This document shows positions 39,641 to 46,588 of a stretch of 59,891 bases of DNA, one piece after another. The DNA is taken from assembly GCA_022510505.1 (NCBI GenBank), contig JAFLTL010000013.1, positions 1 to 59,891 of the forward strand, written 5' to 3'. Under the pieces are notes generated by a model, which saw only the letters and a list, made by a program, of their open reading frames with translations, had not been told where the DNA came from and did no database searches. A program made the translations under genes and the position numbers. This DNA comes from Muribaculaceae bacterium. Its GTDB lineage: Bacteria > Bacteroidota > Bacteroidia > Bacteroidales > Muribaculaceae. Within the stretch, counting starts at the first letter, position 1. Every line of letters starts with the position of its first letter.

Positions 39641-40200
39641 AAGATTTTGACTTTATCGCTTCTATAATCCACAATCGTTATCTTTGCAAAGGCAACGAAC
39701 GGCTTCTAATGATAGAAGACAAGGAGTCTACTGGGAAAGAACAACAGCTGGTCAGGATTTCATTCAATGAACGCCAAATTGACCGAATCAACCTCTATCG
39801 TTTCGATTCTGAAACAAACAAGTTCCTGCTGTTTTTCAATGATGGTGACAATGCACCCAAGGGACTGAACAAATTCTGCGATTATATCATCATGGTAGAG
39901 CGCGATGATGTTCTCTCTGTCGTTTTGGTAGAACTTAAGCGTGGTGGCACTGATGGTCACGAACAGCAGCTCGAAGCCGGCCGGCTTTTTATGAAATATA
40001 TTCTAAAGACAGCCGAGCGCATCAAAGATTTAAATAAACAGGAATTAAATATTGAATCGGTTGAATTAAGACAGGTTTTAATTCAGCCGGCGCGCTCTAA
40101 TAAAGAATTGACAAAAAGAAAAGATATTGAATTGCTCGACAAGAACTCAGTTATGAAATGTCGATGTTTCAATGAATTCCGACTGATTGAATATTTATAA
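39637..40200 (+). CDS. PD-(D/E)XK nuclease-like partner of the ATPase
   Basis: 187 residues, no recognised full-length family. The central segment reads CDYII (D82), then after a strand VLVELKRGG (E99-L-K101), then GHEQQLEAG. The D-x16-E-x-K spacing and following Gln/helix are those of the PD-(D/E)XK nuclease core. The N-terminal 70 residues have beta-strand character. Paired by a 4-base overlap with the ATPase, it is a candidate effector that cuts nucleic acid. A structure prediction would settle the fold. Confidence 0.65.
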   Translation: MKDFDFIASIIHNRYLCKGNERLLMIEDKESTGKEQQLVRISFNERQIDRINLYRFDSETNKFLLFFNDGDNAPKGLNKFCDYIIMVERDDVLSVVLVELKRGGTDGHEQQLEAGRLFMKYILKTAERIKDLNKQELNIESVELRQVLIQPARSNKELTKRKDIELLDKNSVMKCRCFNEFRLIEYL

Positions 40201-40700
40201 CTGAAATTTAGGAAAATATAGGTTTTCGATTTGTTGTCTCTGTCTCCTCGTGCTGTCTAAATGACATAGCCGAATGTACTCATGGCGTCATAGAAACCTG
40301 AAAACTCCGCTTCCGACACCTCGCGGTTTCACCGCGTTGCTCTGCTTCCGATGACATCTAAAAATTTTCAAATGACAAATTTCATTATGTCGTTTGAAAG
40401 TTTTAATTTTGCAATAATACCTTGTCCGAACAAGTCCCGGGGTTCGTGGAAAAGCGTTCAAGCAAGTATTTTTTTTCTTTCGGTGCTCCCATCGGAATAA
40501 AAAACTATTGCCTGTTCCGTTTCACTCCACATTTCATCCCTGCCATGCTTTAGGTCTTCTTTGTTGCAATCGCGTCAAGCCATCAAGAGTTCTAGAAATT
40601 GCGACAAAGTCGCAGAGGACTTTCAGCTCCGCTGAAAAGAAACCTCAATACTCTGCGTCGACGCAGGCGATGATAACTGATAATTCGCGAAGTAAAGCTT
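40201..40700. repeat. Hairpin array C with embedded promoter
   Basis: Non-coding, about 500 bases. It carries the 23-bp copy shared with array B (40263-40285), CGCGGT-TTC-ACCGCG (40322-40336), a dyad promoter (40368-40411), CTTGT-CCGA-ACAAG (about 40421-40434) and a T8 run (40469-40476). It ends with GCGAC-AAA-GTCGC (40601-40613) and TTTCAGC-TCC-GCTGAAA (40621-40637). The last hairpin keeps the stem seen in array B while the loop changes from TTA to TCC. Confidence 0.75.
40368..40411 (+). promoter_or_regulatory. Promoter with overlapping dyad upstream of the small gene
   Basis: TTTC (40380-40383), 20 bases, TAATTTTG (40404-40411). The dyad TTCAAATGACA (40368-40378) and TGTCGTTTGAA (40389-40399) overlaps it. 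The design matches that at 38171-38230, although the dyad sequence differs. The next start codon is more than 300 bases downstream. Confidence 0.5.
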
Positions 40701-40723
40701 TGCTAAATAAACAGCCAAACACC

Positions 40724-40930
40724 ATGCCTCAGAAAAAAACAATAGTGTCACGACAATTGACATGGACTGGAGAAAGTACTGAAAGTACCATTTCCTATAA
40801 AGAGATGTTATTGATGATGAAAAAGTATGGAGCTGAAAAAGCCAAAACTGTAAGAAGTTCAAGAAAATATTTGCGTAGTCTCGGTTTGGTTCTTAACAGA
40901 AACGGAGAAATAATTGACTTCAAAGGATAA
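40724..40930 (+). CDS. Small hypothetical protein
   Basis: 68 residues from the ATG at 40724 (MPQKKTIVSRQL); a longer frame from 40508 runs through array sequence and is not credible. It is basic, with a helical middle (YKEMLLMMKKYGAEKAKTV). No family is recognised. Its stop overlaps the next ATG as TAATG, so it looks like the first gene of a two-gene unit whose second member is broken. Confidence 0.5.
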   Translation: MPQKKTIVSRQLTWTGESTESTISYKEMLLMMKKYGAEKAKTVRSSRKYLRSLGLVLNRNGEIIDFKG

Positions 40931-41073
40931 TGTATACCTTCCAACCAAATCTTCTGATTGGATTTCATGGCTGTTCCCGCGATATTGGTATGTCAGTGAT
41001 CAATGGCGACACTAAATTTGTATTCGAAACCCAAAATGCATCTTGGGCTACTTTCTCCCTCGAGTTGACATAG
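40930..41073 (+). pseudogene. Truncated 5' fragment of a GFHGC-type protein
   Basis: A 47-codon frame: it begins MYTFQPNLLIGFHGCSRDIG and stops at TAG 41071-41073. The start resembles Bacteroidetes proteins that open with a GFHGC motif and continue for about 150 more residues (recalled from memory, not checked). The rest is missing and replaced by array D. The TAATG coupling to the 68-residue gene suggests a former two-gene, possibly toxin-antitoxin-like, unit. Confidence 0.4.
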
Positions 41074-41578
41074 ATTATAACCCCACAACCTGACAAACTC
41101 ATAAAATGCCTTGCGGCATGTTTTTACTCCCATTTGTAATGTTTTCAGTGGCTCCCGCCACGTTGTTAGTTCCACTTCGCTCCATCGCGGTTGGACCGCG
41201 AGCCGTCATCGGAACTTCGTTCCGAGCCTTGAGTGGCTAACGCCACGCCTTCAACGGAACAAAGTTCCGTGATATCACGTTGCTCCGCAACGTAGAAGCC
41301 TTCGCCTTTGGCGAAAGAAGCCGCGAAACTCCGTTTCGCAGAAGCCGTGCCTCCGGCACAGAAGCCTCGGCGTAAGCCGAAGACGCCTGGAAGCTCCGCT
41401 TCCAGGAAGCCTCGGAGCCCCGCTCCGCCACTCCGCGTCATAAACAACATCGCATCAGCGATAAACAACGTGCCTCCGGCACAAACAACATCGCCAAAGG
41501 CGATAGACAACATGACGCTCCGCTGAATAGACAACCTGGCCTCCGGCCATAGCCAACATCGCCTCCGCTGATAAAAAA
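41074..41578. repeat. Hairpin array D
   Basis: At least 15 tandem hairpins in about 480 bases. Examples: ATGCC-TTGC-GGCAT (41106-41119), GTGGC-TCCC-GCCAC (41148), TCGCGGT-TGG-ACCGCGA (41185), ACGGAAC-AAA-GTTCCGT (41254), CGTTGC-TCC-GCAACG (41278), TTCGCC-TTT-GGCGAA (41301), GCGAAAC-TCC-GTTTCGC (41323), GTGCC-TCC-GGCAC (41347 and 41470), a 9-bp stem at 41386-41406, CGGAGC-CCC-GCTCCG (41413), ATCGCC-AAA-GGCGAT (41490) and TGGCC-TCC-GGCCA (41537). Spacers are GAAGCC in the middle and AAACAAC/AGACAAC in the last 150 bases. Confidence 0.88.
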
Positions 41579-42787
41579 ATGATAAAATCAATAGAACTGA
41601 TAGATTTCTTCTCATTCAACCATTCCACCGTCATAAAATTAAGACCAGGAGTTAACCTTCTTCTAGGAATCAATGGCAGTGGAAAGAGCTCCTTTATCAA
41701 TGCACTACGCGTCATGACCGAAGGAATAGTAGGAGAAGGACTGGTAAACCTGATTCAAGGGCGTTGGGGCGGTTTTGACGAAGTTGTTAACTGTGCGGGT
41801 AATCCATCTTCCCAAAATGCCACATTAAAATTTACCTTCGATTACAAAGAACTGAACAAGATAGACCCTGCAGTAAATTTCAGTTCCGACGTCATTTACA
41901 CCATTATAATTCTAAAATCGGGCCATTCCTTCACTCTTGAGGAAAGGATGGAAACAAAAAACACTAAGAATCAAAAGAAACCATTCGTTTATTTGAGTTT
42001 TAAAAACGGGAGGGGATGGATTTCAACTCGCGATGACGATGGAAAGATAGAGAAGAAAACTTATAGCCCCGATGAAATTGACGGTCAGGAACTCGTTTTG
42101 CGTCAAATCAACGACCCGGTTCATTATTTGCCGACATTTGTGTTGCGACGTGCTATCGAGAAAATCGCAGTTTATGATCCATTCAACATAAATTCCGAAA
42201 GCAGCGTTAGAAAACCATGTGAATATTCCGCCGACGTTCGCCTAAAAAAAAACGGAGAAAACCTTTCATTGATTTTGAATCGCCTGAAGACAACCCAATT
42301 GAAGTCGTTCGACCTCATTGAGGAAATGATGAAAAAGGTCAATCCTTCGTTCATGGCTCTAATTATTGGAAATGAATATGGTAAATCATATGTTACCCTC
42401 CGCGAGCAGAATCTCGAACGCTCAATTGGAGCATCCCATCTTTCTGACGGTACATTGAAATTCCTCCTGTTGGAATCAATCTTCTACAACCCTTCGCGAG
42501 GAGCAATGGTGGCATTGGAAGAACCCGAACAAGGATTACACCCCGACATGACCCGCTCCGTGGCTCAAATGATACAGCATGCTGCAAAGGAGAGCCAACT
42601 GATCATAGCAACCCATTCACCCCTTCTTCTGAATCAATTTCAACTCGAGGATATTCTGGTGTTTGAAAAAGATTCGGAAAATTCAACCGTCGTGAAGAAA
42701 TATACCGAAGACGATTTCCCCGATATGGATGAATATTTGCCCGGACAATTGTGGCTGATGGGAAAAATCGGAGGTAAAAGATGGTAA
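41579..42787 (+). CDS. AAA/ABC-type ATPase (COG4637-like)
   Basis: 402 residues. Walker A GINGSGKSS (30-38), signature LSDGT (288-292), Walker B MVALEEPEQGLHP (310-322) and H346 in ATHSPLLLNQF. The catalytic residue after the Walker B strand is Glu, as in active ABC ATPases. This is a predicted-ATPase family often paired with DUF4276 proteins. The start is at the edge of array D, and the end overlaps the next gene by 7 bases. Confidence 0.85.
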   Translation: MIKSIELIDFFSFNHSTVIKLRPGVNLLLGINGSGKSSFINALRVMTEGIVGEGLVNLIQGRWGGFDEVVNCAGNPSSQNATLKFTFDYKELNKIDPAVNFSSDVIYTIIILKSGHSFTLEERMETKNTKNQKKPFVYLSFKNGRGWISTRDDDGKIEKKTYSPDEIDGQELVLRQINDPVHYLPTFVLRRAIEKIAVYDPFNINSESSVRKPCEYSADVRLKKNGENLSLILNRLKTTQLKSFDLIEEMMKKVNPSFMALIIGNEYGKSYVTLREQNLERSIGASHLSDGTLKFLLLESIFYNPSRGAMVALEEPEQGLHPDMTRSVAQMIQHAAKESQLIIATHSPLLLNQFQLEDILVFEKDSENSTVVKKYTEDDFPDMDEYLPGQLWLMGKIGGKRW

Positions 42788-43410
42788 AGATCAATTTGTT
42801 GATCGAAGGCGGTAACCCTTCGGAAAATAGCGACATCTTGACAATTGGAAACAATGCTGTCCTAAGACAGTCATTCAATGAGTTCTTTACCCGACTTTTA
42901 AGCAGAAACGACATTGGAGTCAGTCTGGGGTTCGGTTATAGAAATGCAGCCAAAGAATTCTCCGGAAATAACGATATTGATTTCCTTTTTGTTGACTCCG
43001 ACACGTCGCCCCAGAATCTCGAAACCTGGTTTGTAAAGATTGAAGAGGATCAAAATCCTATTATAATTCCTGAGAATCGAAAGAAAAACGTGATTTTCAT
43101 GATTCAAGAAATGGAGGCGTGGTTTCTTAAGCAACCTGAATGTATTCTGAAATGGAGCGCGGTAAATGGTTTCAAACGTTTGCATCCCAAGGAAAGTCTT
43201 GAACAACATTCTCTTTTGCAAAACAACATAGAACAAGTTTCTAAACCATCCCAGAAATTGTATGATATAATCAAACATTTTTTTGAGAGGGATGGAAAAA
43301 AAATCAAATATAATAAAATGAAGGACTCGCCAGGGTTGATCGACTCTTTGGATCCTATTGAATTGATGAAAATAGACATTCAGCTCCAAAACTTCGTCAA
43401 ACAAGTATAG
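42781..43410 (+). CDS. DUF4276-like protein, TOPRIM-related
   Basis: 209 residues. Acidic residues lie where TOPRIM-type metal ligands are expected: E9 in LLIEGG and D72/D74 in FVDSDTS. FMIQEMEAWFL (106-116, E110 and E112) is the hallmark region of DUF4276. The start ATG overlaps the ATPase stop. ATPase-TOPRIM pairs such as PARIS and OLD relatives act in phage defence, so an effector role is plausible but inferred. Confidence 0.72.
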   Translation: MVKINLLIEGGNPSENSDILTIGNNAVLRQSFNEFFTRLLSRNDIGVSLGFGYRNAAKEFSGNNDIDFLFVDSDTSPQNLETWFVKIEEDQNPIIIPENRKKNVIFMIQEMEAWFLKQPECILKWSAVNGFKRLHPKESLEQHSLLQNNIEQVSKPSQKLYDIIKHFFERDGKKIKYNKMKDSPGLIDSLDPIELMKIDIQLQNFVKQV

Positions 43411-43735
43411 CTCTGTCGAACACTCCGTTCCACGTTGTTTATTCAGGAATCTGAATGTTTTTGGTTCGCTTCGCTCCAACGCGGCTGCACCGCGAGTAAC
43501 CAGTTTCACTTCGTTTCACGTTTTCTATTCGACCCTGTCGAATGTTTTCTAGGACTTCGTCCTGTTTTCTATCTCGTTACGCTCGATGTTTTCTACGGCT
43601 TTCGCCGTGTTAACACGATGCAAAGCATTGTAGACAACATCGCTCCGCGATATACAACATGAAACTCCGTTTCATAGACAACATGGTCTCCGGGCATATA
43701 CAACATGAAACTCCGTTTCATCTGTAATCTTCAAT
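43411..43735. repeat. Hairpin array E
   Basis: Tandem hairpins: CGCGG-CTGCA-CCGCG, TTCGAC-CCT-GTCGAA, AGGAC-TTC-GTCCT, ACGGC-TTTC-GCCGT, ATGC-AAA-GCAT, ATCGC-TCC-GCGAT (43639-43651) and ATGAAAC-TCC-GTTTCAT (43659-43675 and 43705-43721). Spacers are TGTTTTCTA in the first half and TAGACAACAT/ATACAACAT in the second. The last hairpin contains the ATG of the following frame. Confidence 0.85.
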
Positions 43736-44108
43736 ATTTTAGCCGACCATTTGCAGCCCTTCTAATAGATGAAGAGATGCAAACCCTATATCTGTTGATA
43801 AGTCTAAGCGAAAACCGAAACCCTGAAGTAAAAGATAATTATCTGATATCGAGAGTTAGCTCCGAGGATATAGCCGATTACATGCAACGTCGCGACGGAC
43901 TGAAGGATATCTTCAATCGTAGAGGACTTAATCTGGCCACTATCAACAACGGCCGGGTGTCACTTCATGTCATGGACAAAGAAGAAAAAAACTGTTCAAC
44001 AGCTCAATTCTTTCCGACAAGTTCGATCCCGAATTCTGCTACGATAAAATGAAACTAAAGGTTTTTCTGAGAAAGAATCCCAAATTTATAAAAGTTTATG
44101 ATAAATGA
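43705..44108 (+). pseudogene. Frameshifted hypothetical gene upstream of the flippase
   Basis: A 115-codon frame opens at 43705 and ends at 44052. Past an A7 run (43985-43991) the frame that is still clearly protein-like continues as LFNSSILSDKFDPEFCYDK and runs to TGA 44106-44108, overlapping the flippase ATG by 4 bases. One missing A explains the break. The product would be about 133 residues; no function is recognised. The first codons lie inside the last hairpin of array E, so the native 5' end may have been replaced. A sequencing error is possible. Confidence 0.6.
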
Positions 44109-45559
44109 CTAAAAGTTCACTTAAAAAGAACTTTGCTTATAATCTTATTAACAGGGTAAGTGGAATGTTATTCCCTTTGGTAACATTCCCTTATGCATCG
44201 AGGATATTAGAGGCCGACGGTATAGGTGAAATAAACTTTTTAAATTCTATTATCTCATGGATAATGTTAATATTCTCTATAGGCATTCCTGTCTATGGAG
44301 TTAGAGAAGTTGCACGAAATAGAGACGACAAAAATGATTTGATAATTAGATCTACTGAACTTTGGTGGCTTCAACTCTCTTTTTCATTATTAGGGTATTT
44401 GGTAGTGCTTTTTGCGATTATGTTCAGTACAAGAATATATGAGAATAGAGAATTGTTTTTGATTTTGAGTACAAGCATTTTCTTTAATGCTCTTGGTTGT
44501 GAATGGTTTTATAGTGGGGTTGAAGATTTTAAATATATAACTATAAGATCTATAGTTACCCGTATTTTATATATCATTTTATTATATCTATTAGTTAAAT
44601 CAAGGTCCGATCTGGTAATCTACGCATGGTTAACTGTATTGGTTAATGTTGGAAGCAATATATTCAATTTTTATAGATTTAACAATTTGATTAAACCATT
44701 TAATATCAAGTTTAAGGATATAAAGCCTTTTAAACATATAATACACACATTGAAAATATTCTCTATGAGTATATCAATCAATCTCTATTCAACATTAAAT
44801 ATAGTTATTCTTGGTTTTCTAAGCACTTCTTTTGCTGTAGGATATTTTGTGGGGGCTACAAGAATAACGACTATAGCTGTTGGAGTGATTGCAGCAATAC
44901 AAACTACTTTGTTACCAAGGGCTTCTTATTTGATAGCTTCCAATAAATATGTAGAATATGAGAGAATGTTAAATAAAATTTTAAATCTCACTTATATTCT
45001 TGTGCCTCCAATCGTATTTGGATTGATTGTAATGTCCCCGATTATAATCCCTATCTTTTGTGGGGATACTTATAAACCAGCAGTAGTAACTCTAATGATT
45101 ATTGCTCCCAGTTTGTTTTTTTCAGTGATTTCGGGTACTTTGAATGTAACAGTAATGATTCCATTTAAAATGGAAAATAAATCCACAATAGCTTGTATTA
45201 TTGCTGGTATTGTCAGCATATTGATTAATTTTCTCTTAATCCCTTCTTTGGCGCAGAATGGGGCTTCTATTGGCTTAGTTGCCGCCGAATTCACCGTGTT
45301 CTTTATATTATATTATTATTCTCAGAAAAATCTTAATATAAAGATTTTCCAAATATCCTACATAAAATATATAATAGGTGCATTCATTATGTATGGGTTT
45401 TGTCTGTTGATAAAAGCTCAAATTGTTAACGACTGGATCGCCTTGGGTGTTGTTCCTTTATGTGGGTTTATGATTTATTTATCATTTCTTTTTTTGACTA
45501 AAGATCGATTGACTTTAGATACATTTAATGTTTTGAAGACAAAAATATCCTTACGGTAA
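44105..45559 (+). CDS. Wzx-type oligosaccharide flippase
   Basis: 484 residues with about 12-14 membrane segments. The N-terminus NFAYNLINRVSGMLFPLVTFPYASRIL is typical of polysaccharide-transporter (PST/MOP) flippases. It moves undecaprenyl-linked repeat units across the inner membrane. It is the first intact gene of the AT-rich polysaccharide locus, which continues without strand change to 59602. Confidence 0.93.
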   Translation: MTKSSLKKNFAYNLINRVSGMLFPLVTFPYASRILEADGIGEINFLNSIISWIMLIFSIGIPVYGVREVARNRDDKNDLIIRSTELWWLQLSFSLLGYLVVLFAIMFSTRIYENRELFLILSTSIFFNALGCEWFYSGVEDFKYITIRSIVTRILYIILLYLLVKSRSDLVIYAWLTVLVNVGSNIFNFYRFNNLIKPFNIKFKDIKPFKHIIHTLKIFSMSISINLYSTLNIVILGFLSTSFAVGYFVGATRITTIAVGVIAAIQTTLLPRASYLIASNKYVEYERMLNKILNLTYILVPPIVFGLIVMSPIIIPIFCGDTYKPAVVTLMIIAPSLFFSVISGTLNVTVMIPFKMENKSTIACIIAGIVSILINFLLIPSLAQNGASIGLVAAEFTVFFILYYYSQKNLNIKIFQISYIKYIIGAFIMYGFCLLIKAQIVNDWIALGVVPLCGFMIYLSFLFLTKDRLTLDTFNVLKTKISLR

Positions 45560-45565
45560 GTAACT

Positions 45566-46552
45566 ATGTTTAAGAAGGAGTCGCTTGCAATCATTATTCC
45601 GGCTTATAAACCCGAATATCTTTACAAGACGTTAGATTCTATTGCAAAACAAACCGTTAGGAATTTCCATCTTTATATAGGCGATGATGATAGCCCATAT
45701 AACCTTGAATCAATTGTTGATAAATTTAAAGATAAAATCACATTGACCTATGTGAAGTTTAGTGAAAATCTAGGTTCTAATGATCTTGTTGCTCATTGGA
45801 ATAGATGTATTTCACTATCTAGAGAAGAAAAATATATATGGCTCTTCAGTGATGACGATATAATGGGTCCCAAGTGCGTTGAAGAATTCTTTAGAACTCC
45901 CGAGGAAATAAGAGATCAGTGCCTATATCATTTTAATTTGTTTATCATAAATCATATAGTAAATGATAAAAAAAATTTCGTAATAGAATCAACCACTAAT
46001 TTCCCATTAAGACTAACTGCAGTTGACTATATTAAGGAGAGGTACATTAACGGGTTAAAGTGTTATGCTGTTGAATTCGTCTTTACACGCGAAATTTATA
46101 ATGAATTAGGTGGATTCTTAAAATTTGATTTAGCCTGGGGAAGCGATATTTTAACCTGGTTTAAAATGGCCTCTGCTTTAAAATATGGAATTTATACAGG
46201 AAACTGTCAATATGACGCAAGTGTTTTTTGGAGAAGAAGTTCTGTAAATCTTACTCCAAAAAGAACTCCAGATATATATTATAGGAAAATGAAGGCCACT
46301 TTTGATAACGCCGTTTTTCTTAAAACTGAATTGGAGAGATTTCCTATTTCCAAAAAGGAGAAAAATTCCCTCCTTGAATTTCCTCTGGATGCCTTCATGT
46401 CGTGCTATAATATTCTGCCTTTTAAAAAGGTAATCGGGTTATATTTTAGTTATTTAAAGAAATTTGGTCCTTCATTAAAATATTCTAAATCTATGGCCTA
46501 TTATGTATTGAGAAGAGTTCTATATCTGCTAAAAGTTGATACCAGGAAGTAA
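45566..46552 (+). CDS. Glycosyltransferase family 2
   Basis: 328 residues. GT-A fold with IIIPAYKPEYLYKTLDSIAKQ at the start, GDDDSP for nucleotide binding and FSDDDIM (about 92-98) as the DxD-type metal motif. It adds one sugar to the lipid-linked repeat unit on the cytoplasmic face. Donor and acceptor are unknown. It lies 6 bases after the flippase gene. Confidence 0.9.
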   Translation: MFKKESLAIIIPAYKPEYLYKTLDSIAKQTVRNFHLYIGDDDSPYNLESIVDKFKDKITLTYVKFSENLGSNDLVAHWNRCISLSREEKYIWLFSDDDIMGPKCVEEFFRTPEEIRDQCLYHFNLFIINHIVNDKKNFVIESTTNFPLRLTAVDYIKERYINGLKCYAVEFVFTREIYNELGGFLKFDLAWGSDILTWFKMASALKYGIYTGNCQYDASVFWRRSSVNLTPKRTPDIYYRKMKATFDNAVFLKTELERFPISKKEKNSLLEFPLDAFMSCYNILPFKKVIGLYFSYLKKFGPSLKYSKSMAYYVLRRVLYLLKVDTRK

Positions 46553-46588
46553 TATTTTATAACTTAAACATCTAAAATTAATATTTTT

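Noticed and set aside
40508..40723. N-terminal extension of the 68-residue protein
   Set aside because: The extra 72 codons run through array hairpins and a T8 run and give Ser/Cys-rich, unstructured sequence. The ATG at 40724 starts the protein-like part.
41074..41578. Array D as a CRISPR array
   Set aside because: There is no constant repeat with unique spacers of fixed length. The palindromic part varies and the spacer words are the constant part, with irregular 20-30 base periods. No cas gene is nearby.
37016..43735. Arrays as tandem rho-independent terminators
   Set aside because: Stems are short, loops minimal, and hardly any unit is followed by a T-run. Real terminators in the window (59-105, 6557-6590) look quite different.
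43411..44104. Invertible promoter for the capsule locus
   Set aside because: I looked for a pair of long inverted repeats flanking a promoter, as in Bacteroides capsule loci. Only short array hairpins are present, and no invertase gene is nearby.
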